This document shows, piece by piece, positions 1 through 12,452 of a stretch of DNA of 64,000 nucleotides (its first letter is position 1; each line of letters starts with the position of its first letter). The translations under genes and the position numbers were made by a program. The DNA is from Valencia hispanica. Lineage: Eukaryota > Chordata > Actinopteri > Cyprinodontiformes > Valenciidae. The stretch is from assembly GCA_963556495.2 (NCBI GenBank), contig OY747711.1, forward strand, positions 31,324,914-31,388,913, in the 5' to 3' direction. The notes beneath the pieces were generated by a model that did no database searches, was not told where the DNA came from, and saw nothing but the letters and a program-made list of their open reading frames with translations.

Positions 1-3000
1 TCACCACTGGACATGTTGTGGCGGAAACACGTGGCTTCTTTAGGGACTGTAGATGTGCAATTGTGGTTTCCAGCAGCATAAAATCCTTATAAAGGTTTCA
101 AGTGACTAAACTGGCATTTATGTAAGAATCAGACTGATCTTATGAGTACTCATACTTAAACCTCTTAGTTAAAAGACTCTTCATATGGATTCTGTAAAAA
201 CTAATTCATCTAACTTGTTTTGTGAGTATTTTTCATGCATAAATGCATCAGAAAATGAAATTGAAATTATTTCCTACAGTGGACCTGAAGCTGTAGAAAT
301 ATGTGCTGCAGTAATTGTTAATGGCTTTAGTCTACTTTTTATGTCCTTGTGGACATTATGATGATTTCATTATGATGATTTCTCTTCGTCAGTAATAATT
401 ATTATTCATGCTTGGAATTAAGTGACAAATAAACACATTTTTCACATTTTTGTTATAAAACAATATCCTGTCCAGATCTTTAAGTTGAGATCAAATTAAT
501 CCTTCCCTCATTTAACATTTCTCGATAGCCTGCTCCTATAATCACTGTTAGGTTAGACGCAGGTCTGTAGCAACTGTTGGAACTCAGCCATCTGTTTTAA
601 AAAAAAATCATTGTCAGCAGCTACTAAGAAAAGTAAAAAAAAGTAGAGTGTGCGATTATTATGTGTTCCTTTTTTATTTTAAGTTTTATTTTATGGCACA
701 TGGGATGTTACATTCACCCTTACGGTAGAAATAATTCAGTAAAATCCCAGTTTTTACTCCTCAAAAGACATGCATGTGTGCTCTTTTTCATGAATCATTT
801 GTGCTCAGGGACCATAATGCATCCCATCAACATATCCTCTCAGCACTTCCTCAGCACTTCCAATTTAGCTGTGCCTCACAAAGTGCATTTTAAGCAGCAA
901 ATACAGAGTTGCCATCAGTTTCATATTCAAGCACACTGACGTTGCTTTCCTCTCCCTCTTTCTCTGTACCACACACATGCACACATTCTTTATCCATCAC
1001 ATTTAATCAAAGAGACAAAGCGGGTGCAAAATCATATTTGACAGTTTTGCATGTGATTAATTAGTTTAATAGCTGTTGCAGCGAGGTAGACACAGTATAT
1101 TTGTGATTAGTTTATGAAAACAAATGTATACATTTTCTGATTGGGAAAAAAATCATAAAATTTAAATTCCAATTGGTCGACAGTTTTATTAATCATCAGG
1201 GAGATTTAGTCTACACACACTCCGCTACTTCATGCTGAAGTATTTTTTGCCTAAAGGTCACAGCTGATTGTGTCTTGTGTCCAGATATCAGGCAACCTAA
1301 GTGAACCTGGTTTAGCAAGATTATGTCCCGAGAATCAAGGCCCCTTGAAGCAGCATATTGCCTGAAGCAACACAGCAGCTACTATCATGTTTAAAGATGA
1401 CTGGAACTGTTCAGGTGGCAGTCAGCTTAAATAATGGCACAACTTGGCAGTTTACTGTGACAGGAATATATTAGTTGCAGGGAGGAAAATGGCTTTTCCT
1501 ATCTGGCGAGTAACAAAAGACCCAACCTAAAGTGCCACACGCACAGTGTAATCAATGGAGATGATGGAAAACTTCCAAACAGAAAATGGCACATTTAGAA
1601 AATAGAATACTCGCTCATTGGGTATCCTGGAACAAATCCTTTAAAATAACTGGATGCCTGTGCCATAAAACAACAGAGTTATTGTCTGATGGGCTGAGTC
1701 AATAAGTAAATTAATTTTGATTACAATTTTGGCAGAACTCATGACAGAATAAACAAAATCTTTGCAGAGGTCAGATTTGACAAACCTGCATATCATTTAC
1801 ATGATTTAGTGAATGAGCTGGAACCTGATGGAAGTATAATCAAAAAAATTTATTATACAAGCAACAAAACAGAATCTAATAATATTTTAGCCTTACTACG
1901 TTTGGCCTTTAACTCATCCCCTGAGCTGCAGCAAGTAGCATTTAATTGCTAATTTCATGCCAGAAGTTTTAGCTTTGCACGATATGTACATGATCAAAGT
2001 TTTTTTTTTTTTTCTAAATTAGGAGCAAGCTGTAAGTGTGTGTTTGAAAGTCTCATATTAAAGAAATAAAATATCCCCTTCCTTCCTCCATTTACTGAAA
2101 AGATTTTAGGGATGAGTTTGAAGCCTTTTCCATCAATTTGACATGAAAATGTGTGAAACAGGATTTAATCCTCAGGGTTTTTGATCAGAAATATACTGAC
2201 GCCTTGTGAGGTATTTTAAAATAATGCTTTCTGTTATGTTTTAAAATATTTCTTCTTATGTATACGAATCTTTTTTATTTAAAAGTATTTCATTCTTAAT
2301 TTAAAAGCATACTTTGCTATTTTGTTTCTTTTGTCCTCAGTCAATTACAGATCATTCAAACCTTTTGACCTAAAAAGTTGATTTAGTTTTCACTAAGATT
2401 TCAAATGTAAAACTTGAATACTAAAATCTATCATTGCTTTATATTCCCTTATTTTTAGGAATAAAACATGCATCTTTGTGCTTATGTGTCAGTGTGGAGC
2501 CGTCATAGTCTCAGGGGTTATATGACGAGCTAGAAATTCATTTACTCTACTTTGGGAACAAATAATGTCCCTGTGGCCGTGTTGGAGGGGTTATTACTGC
2601 TGCTGTTGCTATTTTATTTTTTAGCCGTCTGGGGGATATGTTGTATTCCTTTTTTGAATATATTCTTATTTATTTCAGGCCTATTTCCTGGATATGTCAC
2701 TTGATCAGAGTCATCTTGTTTTATTAGTCTCATAGCCTTTTCTTTTTCTCGCTCGGTTGCTGGTCTTCACCAAACTAAGCCTATTTCTGACATTTTTATA
2801 TATTTATGTTTTTTACTTTGTGAAAGACAAACTGCTGTTGATACAGATCATTCACCCTCAGGTCCAAACAGCTTCAATTTGTCTGCATTTATATGAAATT
2901 TTATTCAGTCCAAATTAATTTCTATTCAATCTAGGTTTTTCAAATGCATTTCAGTCCAGTACAGTCAGCTCGATAATCATATCCACTTATAAACAGTTCA

Positions 3001-3100
3001 TTCCTTCCTGTTACAGTACAATACAGTGTAAAACTAGTTGACCAGCCTCTACAATCATGAACAGAGTACATAGGACAAATCCAGTGGCACGGTCTGAGGG
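1..3100. other. AT-rich, no gene recognised
   Basis: No exon-like segment, transposase motif or clear terminal repeat seen on either strand. Open frames here are short and show no family resemblance. Probably intronic to the SorCS gene, judging from the exon that follows at 33.8 kb. Confidence 0.5.
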
Positions 3101-3111
3101 TTAGTGTAAAC

Positions 3112-3780
3112 CAGTGGTTTTCAATTATTTTCTGTCATGCCCCCCCTAGGGACCATACATTTTTTCACTCCACCAAAATTGAAATACTATTGAGTATCTG
3201 AAAATATTTAATTTATCTGTACGAACCACTGGAACCAGCATTCTTCATACAATATACTGGTTATCAAAAAAGATTAATGAAATGGGCTGCAACAACTTTA
3301 AGTCTTTGCAGCTAATTTTATTGTTCAATTATTTCCAAGTTCAGTTTATTAACTCAGTTGGTAACATTTAATCAACAGGTGTAACAAAATTAAACAGTGC
3401 AGTACTTACAAAATGTACTGTGCTGCACCGTTGTGGTCCATTTCTTCGCTCATTGTGCACATCCTGCTTTTACTCTGTCTGCTTCACTTCTGTCAGCATT
3501 TGTTAACTATCTGTTTGGCAAACCAGAAAAAAATCCAACGCGAAAGGGCGTATGTCGCCACCTAGTATCGGAGTGGCGAACACACGTCGTTCAATAATTT
3601 GATTTTCTGAGACGTGCAAACTGGGATAAAGGCTCCTATTGTGGTTCAGCTATTAGTCCGATTTTTGCCAAACGCTTGATTTAGATGTGCATGTAAACAT
3701 ACTGAGTGTTCTTGTGTTTAGCACTCATGTTCCTGTAGCCCTCCGTTTGCTTTGCTTGCTCTTTTTTTCCCCTGAAGGCA
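3112..3780. repeat. Possible decayed hAT fragment and unclassified repeat
   Basis: The sequence cagtggttttcaat at about 3112 resembles a hAT terminus of the class that opens with cagtg-ttt-tcaa. I found no matching opposite end or 8-bp duplication. A stretch near 3,640-3,705 also resembles DNA-transposon ends of fish. Low confidence in both. Confidence 0.25.
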
Positions 3781-5640
3781 CACCTAGCTTGGTTCTTCTC
3801 CTTGTTTCTGATGTGACTTTTCACTATCAGTGGTTGTCACTGTGATCTGACAGAACTTATAGAAAGGTTGTTCTCGCAATTCCTAAACATCGCTAGCCCT
3901 GACCCTGGATTATTCTGTCTATGTTGAGAGGAGGGCTGACCCAACCCCCGCCTAACCAGGTAACAACAGGTAGCCTACAGGAGCTGCAGCCACCAAAACA
4001 TTACAGGAACAGCATTTAATTGTGTATTCCATATTGTTTTGTAAATTCTGCAATTCCATCCGCCTTCCCACACCGTGCACTTCATAGCTCCATCTGAATA
4101 AAGACAAGCATGAGTAAAGACAAAATTGTTCTCCTGCCTCTCGCCCAATCCCCCCTTCATTTATTCACATTCAGATCCATGTAACAAGATTTTGTTTATA
4201 TGCCAACATACTTACATGACAGAACAGCACCTTTAAGGTGTGTGTTTTGATTGAGAAGAACACACTGTGTTTACAAGGATTGTAAATTCAACTGGGCATA
4301 TCAGACTAAGTACACAGAGAAATACAAGAACTTCATTAATGTGGCAGGCATGCTCAACATATGTTTTTTATTTTGTTTTCCTTTTGAAGAATATACAATT
4401 TTAATGATGATTTTTGTTTATATTCTACAAAACAAAAAACATGAATAAAATGTTTCCACTTAAACAACAAATCTGGTTTAGATATGAGCAGATATTGCTC
4501 AGTTGCACAGTCTAGTAGTAGAGCTAGTAGCTATTAGCTGAGAGCTAATGGAAATCCCATTTTGAGAAATTACTGATGTTTTATTTGGCTGAATTGAGTT
4601 TTGCTTCTTGATCTGGCCTCACAAAACCATCCAAGTTTCTTGTTTATTCCTTTGGAGAAAGAATTTCCTACTACTGTATTAAAATAAAAATCAATTTATG
4701 ACATGCATTTTATATGTCATAGTCAAAAACTACAAAGACAGTGTTTAATTATTCATGGAACCAAAAAACAGACACATCATTTTGTACACTGTGAAAGAGC
4801 TTTGAAGATAAAAAATGTTTAAAAGTTAGTTTTAAAACAAAGTAATTGTTTTGAACTCTTGAGCATCAATTGTCACAAATCTCGAAAAGTTTGCTTAAAG
4901 GATATTTTTTAAGTCAGTTTTGCTAGCCGCTATTTAGACCTCTGTTAATTACAATAAATGTTATTAGCAGCAAAAGAAAAGTCATGAGAAACTGCTTTAA
5001 GAAACAGAGTTACAAGCTTCAATAATATCTGACTACACAGCTAAATATGAAGCATGTTAAAAAGTGATTATTTTCAGGGATGTTGTTAAAGAAACTAAGT
5101 TCATCCATTTAAAAGCTATTCATGAAATAAATATTAGTAAATTAATACTATAAACATTGTCAAATAAAAAAAAACTTATTAAAGGTAATAACAAACATCA
5201 AATATACTTTTTCTGGTGCCCTATATAACATTTTTATAAGATAAATGTATTTTTTTTTTTATTTTTATTGTCAGGAAGATATACAAACTGGCTGTGTTGT
5301 TTCAGTTCAGGTAATGTCTGATTATTGTAATTTATGAACATCAATTTAGTACAAGCATGAAGCTCTTTGGTTTTATAATTTTACACAAAGATCAACAAAA
5401 ACTTCTTAACGAGCTGGATCATGTATCTATAATAAAATGTGCAAATAATTTATTGGAGAATCAATGTTTAAACCACGATTTGTAATTTACCTCATGATCT
5501 GAGTTGCATAGCATTTTTTGGTGGAAACTCTCACTTTGAACTCACTGCCCCCTTTTGGTTCCAACTCAAAGAAGTCAGGTAGAAGATAAGCTACGTAAAG
5601 CCAAAGCTGTATGGAAACTGAAAAACATTTGGGAAGTAGT
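3781..5640. other. No gene recognised
   Basis: AT-rich sequence without recognisable coding or repeat structure. Only short simple A/T runs are evident. Confidence 0.45.
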
Positions 5641-6050
5641 TAAAGCTGCTCTCTTGAGTATTTGAGGGAGAGAGCAGATTTTTTGAATCCTACTACCAAG
5701 GCCCCTCCCAAAACATCCCTCCCCCCTCCCTCCAGCCCCACCTCAACAATTGTGCATGCGCATTCCCTGTGTAGTCACAGCGAGTCAAAGGGGAAAAGCA
5801 GCAAGCGCTATCGAGCATCACCCGATTATATTTTGTTATGGACATTTCAGAGGTGAGCGACTTCTCCATGACTGACGCTCTCTTCCAATATGGTGACTGT
5901 AAACAGGAGCTGCCTCTGTGTGCGTCCCCATCCTCACAACGCGCATGCAAGTTGATTGACAGCTGACAAGGCGGAAACTCAAATTCTATTGGCTAAAAAA
6001 ATTCGGCGGTCAGAGTGAAATGCATAGGGATCTATAGGAGCAAGGTGGGA
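5641..6050. other. CpG- and GC-richer block, unidentified
   Basis: This block has more G+C and more CpG than its surroundings (for example around gcgcatgcaa and ttcggcggtc). It may be a decayed mobile element or a small regulatory island. I recognise no coding content. Confidence 0.3.
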
Positions 6051-7955
6051 CTTAGGAAGAACAACAAATGTTGTCTTTTTACTTTGATACATAAATATCA
6101 AATGTTGATACATAAATATATTCTCTGGACAGCAGCTTTAAATGGTTTCAGATTAAAGTTCACTAAAATGCAAAGTAATATTCAAACTCTTCACACAAAC
6201 TGTTAATTAGATAGACTTTATAATGTGGTATTTCACCCAGCTAAATATCCAATCTTGGTTGTGGTTCATGGTGTATTGAATGAAAGGATAAAATAAATCA
6301 AACCGTGTTGTCATGGTTCAAGCGAAAGAATGCAAAAGAACTGGCAGACAGAAAAATCCTTATGCCTCCTCAAAACATAGAGTGCAACAAATTAATTTTA
6401 AACTGCTGCAGTTTACCTAAAACTTTGTCATATGTGTAAAGCATTTAAATGACTTTAGAAATTGCAATCAAACTTGTCCTTGAACAACAAGTTCCATGTG
6501 TTTTTACCTTTTAAAGTGCAAACCACAATTCACTGTCTGACAGCATCAGAAAACAGGAGGAAAAATAAGTGATTTTTTCATTGCTGGTCCATTAAACATA
6601 TTTCTTTGACCTTTACCCCAAGCTTTCATTAAAAAATGAAGCAGGCCATTCACAATCTTTTTCCCTCTAAAGGCAAAAGGAGTTTATTGTCTATTGTTGT
6701 TAAAGGAAGAAAAGCTCAACATGCCCACAAAATCTCGTCACAATAGAGCTGCAGTTGAAGTGAAACCCATTTCATTAATTTCCCCCCCATAATGGACTGA
6801 ATTGATTGTTGAAACCTCTCAAGCTTGAAGTATTTGTGTTATATGACCAAACCTCAGGAGTTGGGTGGATAAGCAAACATACAGATCGCCGACTAATGCA
6901 CAAGGTACATTTTGCTGAAGTTTACTTGATGAAAGCAGCTTTCCCCAGAGTATGTTTTCGCCCACTAAAGTACAAACAATCAATTTTGTCCAGAGATAAG
7001 ACTAGGACAGAGTAAGGCCACTCTTCGACCACCCCATTTCTCATGAAAGACATTTGTCTCTCTGCTAAGTGATCTGTTTTGGAAACCTCCTAACATAAGC
7101 ACAATCAAGATGTAGGAGGTTTTTCTACCCTCCACCAACTTGCACTGCATCTTGATTTTGCCCTCACTGCTGTGTCTTAAAGAAATCTATGCAAATTTGC
7201 AAGGGATACTGTTTCTTTTTCTCTGCAGGTGTTTGCATCAGATAATTTCTAATGAATGCATGAATATATTAATTCTACAACTTAAAAGCAGAAATAGTCT
7301 ATTTCATGACAACTTTGTTTTGACATATAAGAATTGTCCTCATTTTGATATCGTTTGCTTACCTTATAAGTACTGATGTAGACTTTTATTCTTTTAGATC
7401 TTAGATGGCTTAGCCAATAATGCTAAACACGACTTATGTGTTTTAATGGGACTTTTTTTCTCTGCACAGCACAAGACCAGAAAACAATTTTTTCAACAAC
7501 AGCAACCTTTAAGCACATTTTGTACACATGGAGATGCAAATATTTATTAATGAAAAAATAACTTGATAGCTGGACATCAAATCAAGGTCCACCCACATTT
7601 AGTCCAAACTATGACTTTATAAATTAGCCAGTCTTATCTTGTAGAGGTGTTTTAAAGCATTTAAGAAGTGTAGTGGGAAGTCGGAAATTGGCAATCATTT
7701 GGAGTATATAAAAATTTGTGGTCTTTTGTTATCAATGATGGCAGCATATCATGGTCCTTGGTAAGCCATGGTAAAACATACCTGGTTATGCCATCAGGTT
7801 TTGAAGCTCGACAGCTCTTCTTCCAAGGTTAAAACCTCGTTAAGTCCACATTTGGTACTCAGAACTTCACGTAAGTTAGTGAAACTCTCTTGGCATTGTG
7901 TCAAATCCACTGGCTTCAGCCAAAGAAATCTCATGAAACTGTTGTAACTAACTAT
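6051..7955. other. No gene recognised
   Basis: AT-rich sequence, presumably intronic. No transposase, RT or exon signature on either strand. Confidence 0.45.
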
Positions 7956-7959
7956 CCTC

Positions 7960-8680
7960 ACTGTCCACACCAATCCATGAGGCACCTGGGATTAGATGTC
8001 AGGTTGGGTATAGCTCTTCTTCTGGGTTGGGGCCAGGGGTACTGCCTTGGGCTGTGTGGGGCTTGGTGGTGCAACAGCCATGGGCCTCGGGGTGGATGTG
8101 CTGGGACCTTCATGGATCTTGATGAACAGGGGTGCCTATTGTAGTCAGTGGGGGAACGGGCTCCCTGGGAAGGCATTTTACCCCCCAGTCCCTCCCTCCC
8201 CATCCTGGGACACCTCCTTCTGCCCGCTGCATCCCTTTACCACTCATGTGGAGCCTTGGGGTGTGGGCATGTCACTGAGATCCGGGGAGGGGTTTCCATC
8301 TCCTCTATCCCGTGGCAGCCTGGGCTTCAATTTTACTGTACAACTTAGACACTCTCAGTTATAAGATTCTCATGAGACACACATGTAGGGACTTTGGGGT
8401 GGGCACACTTATTGGCATCCAGAGGAGTAGCTGTTCAGTCAGCTTCCCCTCTGTGCGGGTGCCTTCCCGACATCCCACCACTCTGTTTTAAATGCACAAT
8501 ATAACAACATGCATCAACACCATGAGTGAGCGGGAGGAAGGAGGCTTGGGGTCTTTCCACACCCTTTCTTGCTGTTCATCATCAGGGGTTGGAGACCGGG
8601 AGGAGGAACAGGTGGTCGGGTTAGGGTCTGGGCTTTTGGGCTGCTTCACTACAGTGCGGACAAAACTTTAGAGTGATTAC
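7960..8680. repeat. GC-rich block of unknown class
   Basis: About 0.7 kb of G/C-rich sequence with sharp edges against the AT-rich flanks. Several open frames overlap on both strands, as expected from base composition alone, and none resembles a known protein. It is probably part of a mobile element whose family I do not recognise. Confidence 0.4.
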
Positions 8681-9750
8681 ATTCTAAGTGTAATTTAAGC
8701 CAGGTGATTGTATTATGCAATAACTGAGCATGTGGGGTTTTCATAGCGTGCCTTGATGTAATAATAACAAATCTAATTCTGGTAAACATGTGTCCCTAAT
8801 TATGTCCAAATTTGACCATTCCATCTGAGTGCATGATTGAAAGTAATAATTGTCACTTAATAAATTCAATTTTATTTACTTATTTAAGGAAAGAAGTATT
8901 GTATTTTCTACGTCAGTAAGTATTACATATTAAAAATAATTGTGTCATGGCATAGAAGAGAAAGACGGCTACAAACATTTTGTTTTTTGTGTGACCTGAA
9001 AGAGAATGGCTTTACTTCAATTGCAACATTATAATATATGTAAATATAAAAATAGTTACTATGTTTTCTTCTTTTTCTTATGCAAATAACTGCTTTGATG
9101 ACTGCTAACATTTATCTGGTGTCTTTATACACAAAAGTGAATATACTATGGATACAGTTTATTTATCAATGGCAATCTTTGACATTCTACTAAGAGATTG
9201 CATGTTAGAATCTCCAACTTCCTTTTAAATGTAACAGACTGTATTGTTTAATCAGCAAACTTAGCACTAAGTCATTGAAATACTCAAGCTAGCCAATAAG
9301 TCAGTACAGCTGTTAATGTTCAGTAAATTCTTATAAAAAATGGGGCTGTCACAATCATGGAGTGCTTGCCTCTGCTGTGTATGACTTTGCAATCATTGAT
9401 CAATAATAATGATTCACAGCACAGTGCTGAAACAGACATAATTACGATTTAGTGGAAACCATCTGCAGGAGAAATCTGACACACTTGATCAAAACTGAAA
9501 ACTATAATCTTGAAAACTATTGGTTAAAAACAAACGATTTTAAATGATTTTGCTAACCCAGTCCTAACCCAAATATGGACCTGTTAGGCAGGTTTTTTAG
9601 GCCCGTTTTTCAAACTGTTTAAGCAAACTTATACTTTTGCCACCTAATTTTCTGGCTCAAAAATTTGATATCCAATTTTTGAGTCAGATAAATTTGTAGT
9701 CTGAGAAATCTATAAAGTTCCTATTTTTTTTTTTTCAAAACCTGCAACTT
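8681..9750. other. No gene recognised
   Basis: AT-rich, no recognisable structure. Confidence 0.45.
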
Positions 9751-10365
9751 GTCATGAGCCTGGGGTATTTGTATGGTGTTTTGTTTGTTTTTCCTTTCTC
9801 ATCTTCCTGTGAGTCCTCCAAGGAGAGAGCTGTCCATCAACGCTGTAGGGCGGAGCCCTCTCCCAGATCCACATCTTACCTGTGTGCTTACCTTCGACTA
9901 ATCACTCTATGCACTCCTCCGAAGGTTTAACGGTCAAATTTCCAACTCCTCCATCATCATCCTTTCAGTCCTGGATTTCAGTCCCCATTTGCAGCCATCA
10001 GCTCCTCCAGCCTTCAGCTCCTCCTGCCAGCCAGCCTCTGCCTATCTGCCCTCTAACATCCGCCTTTGGTGCTCAGCTTCCCTGGATTCTCTGATCATAT
10101 AGACACCCACAGATACTTCTGGACTCATTCCCCTCTCTGAATCTTCCTCTACAGTAAGATTCATCCAATCCAGTCTATCTTAATTCATCATCCATAGATA
10201 CTCACCTTTGGACTCACCTTCCTCCAGTGCATCCATTTCCTGTTTCCCCCGTTGAGTTTACCTGGTTCCTGACATCATCTAAAACCTTTTCAATAAACAC
10301 TTTAAAACTGCTCAGATATGAGTATTATGTTCTGCATGTGGGCCAGGAAGCTAAAAGAAAATACG
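9751..10365 (+). repeat. LTR-like dispersed repeat, + orientation
   Basis: Begins near tgtcatgagcctgg, is pyrimidine- and CT-rich, has a polyadenylation signal (aataaa, about 10,291) and ends near ctgcatgtgggcc. A similarly organised repeat lies in the opposite orientation at 49.2-49.8 kb. Such units recur in teleost genomes, but I cannot assign a family. The short open frame inside is not a gene. Confidence 0.4.
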
Positions 10366-10796
10366 ACACAAATAAAATATGTATTAGAAAGAACTGTTAA
10401 TGTTTACTTCCACGCTCTTCAATCTCTGGGTTGTTTTTATTTGGAAATAATAATTGTTACAACATGATTTTGTCCAATCAATCATCAGGAGGAATGGTAA
10501 ATTAATCTTAATCTAAATCCTCTTTTTTAAGTGTGATAACAATGCTTTATTTTAATCGCTCACCATGAATCAAGTAAAATACACCAGAAGATTCACACTG
10601 GCTTGTAGTGTTTAGAAAGGGGCTTATTGTACCTACCAGTGTGTCATAGCAGCATGTGATCAGATGCAGGTGTAATTTAGTCTGTCTGTTGTTCTTATTA
10701 GAAACAACATCCTAGTGACTATTTTCTGGCAAAACCACATGCTGCCAAAAGTAAAAAAAGGATGTTCTTCACCAAAGTGAAGTATTTTTCTTACTA

Positions 10797-11533
10797 GGGC
10801 TGGGGGTAAATGATTATTTTAAAAACAATTATTTGGGCGATTATTTTATCAAATTGTCAACTATTCTAATGACTAGCAGCTCATCACTTTGGTGATGCCA
10901 ATTGGCCGTACGCCGACTCTTGTGGCTAGACAGCTGTGTTCTGTTTGCTGTAAGTTAGCCACCGTTACCATTCATGCCAGCATTATATGCTATTTCTAAC
11001 TAACGTTACCTAAACACAGCTGTTTAGTCACTAGCTACTAGCAGAAGCCAAACACAGTTAGCTCGCACAACCAAAGTGTGCAGAACTCAAGTACACGTTA
11101 CACAATACAACACACTACTAACGTTACACAAAAGTGCTATTAGTTTAGCAAACATTGGCGATAGTAACGTTACTTCTGTTCTCCGGCATCATGAGTAACA
11201 ATGGGATGCCTCCGTTTCAGATGTTCCCACATAGAAGTTCTGCTGGTGTGATATGCCAGCTCCATCGTGCAAAGACGACAAATAACAATTCCTTGATGCT
11301 TCTGGCTACGTTTAAAGCATTCCCACACCTTTGAGGTAGGGCGGCGGGTTGTGTTCTGGTGACATGTAGAGCTTGGGAGTGCAGGCTGCTGAGGCTGAGA
11401 GGTGGTTGGAGATCGAGTTTTGTTCTCCATGCTGCTTTGTTTTGGTCACTGGGCGATGTGCGTCGAAAACCAGATTTGACGTCGACGATTTTTTAGAACC
11501 GAGTCATCGACGTCCTTGACACGTTGCTACATG
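10797..11533 (-). mobile_element. hAT deletion derivative keeping a BED-finger exon
   Basis: The left edge tagggctggggg and the stretch cgacgattt near the right edge resemble a common teleost hAT terminus. The 86-residue minus-strand frame at 11170-11430 is a BED zinc finger: W36 and F39 precede C51-x2-C54 and H70-x4-H75, the DNA-binding exon found at the start of hAT transposases. No catalytic part remains. I found no convincing 8-bp duplication. Confidence 0.6.
11170..11430 (-). pseudogene. BED zinc-finger fragment of a hAT transposase
   Basis: Frame of 86 residues. VWECFKR, CRLC and HLKRRHP form the BED finger (C-x2-C...H-x4-H), with all four zinc ligands present. The N-terminal 33 residues are low-complexity (S, T, Q, P). 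The dimerisation and catalytic domains of a normal hAT transposase of several hundred residues are missing, so it cannot transpose. Domestication is conceivable but nothing here supports it. Confidence 0.6.
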
Positions 11534-11727
11534 CCTATTTCTAAGCCACTCTATAATCAAGTAGGTCTGAAATCTGAGTAAAGAATATATTGACAGTTAA
11601 AAGCAGCAACTTAAAAAGAAGGCTTGTTAGCTGGAGTTAATTATATGTATATTTTATAAAACTTTTTAATCAAATATTTTACAACATAATCAGGCTTCCC
11701 TGAAAAAAAAATTAATTAAATCGGCCT

Positions 11728-12232
11728 AAAGAATAGAATAGAATTGAGATAACCTTTATCGTCCCTCTGTGGGGAATTTCAGGTGTACCAGCAGCAAAAT
11801 GACAGCCAAATTGACCAAGGTAGAAATCTAAAAACAGAAAGTAAGAAAAGAGACTAAGGGCAGATTTACATAAGAAAAAAAATACTGTGCAGTTATTAAA
11901 AGATTCAAGATTCAGATTCAAAGAAATGTGCATCTGAGCAGGATAATAAAAAATGTGCATGTATATTTCGGCATTAAAAACCACAAGAGACTATTTACAA
12001 GAAATGAAAAAACTGCAAATGACAGCAGGGATGTAAACACGTATTGAGTTTGTTGGGGGCAGTGATGGTTATAAAGCTTAACAGCTGCTGGGAGGAAGGA
12101 TCTGTGGCAATGCTCCTTTGTACACCTAGGATGTAGCATTCTGTCACTGAAGGACCTCTCCAGTTCTGCAGCAGCTTCATGCATGTAGTGGGAGACATTT
12201 TCCAGCAGTGAAGTTATTTTGGAAAAACCCAT
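11728..12232 (-). repeat. Probable 3' end of a non-LTR element, minus orientation
   Basis: On the minus strand the segment ends in a line such as ccccacagagggacgataaa followed by a short (TTCTA)-type repeat, a layout typical of teleost LINE or SINE tails. No RT motif is left. A related tail-like line occurs in + orientation near 16,640-16,700. The open frames in this block are not genes. Confidence 0.4.
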
Positions 12233-12452
12233 AACCCTAAATAGTAAGCAAATAATATATGGGTCAAAATAAATAAAAAAAATTTTTTATTAGAATTTAG
12301 CACTTTAGAATCACTTCAGATGGGTATAAGATTTGCTATTCTGAGTACATTGTTGGTTAAAACTTAAAAATTTAATACTTAGAAATCTAATATAGCAAGT
12401 TGTACAACAACTGCTGGAGATAGGCACCAGTCCTCCCTGCAGGGATTTCAAC

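Noticed and set aside
661..939. 92-residue + strand frame
   Set aside because: No exon signals, no recognised domain, and length expected by chance in this much sequence.
7890..8364. Overlapping frames in the GC-rich block as genes
   Set aside because: Stop-free stretches in several phases are expected from high GC. No recognisable protein motif.
11712..12232. Minus-strand open frames as small membrane proteins
   Set aside because: They fall in the tail of a probable non-LTR element and have no family resemblance beyond random hydrophobic stretches.
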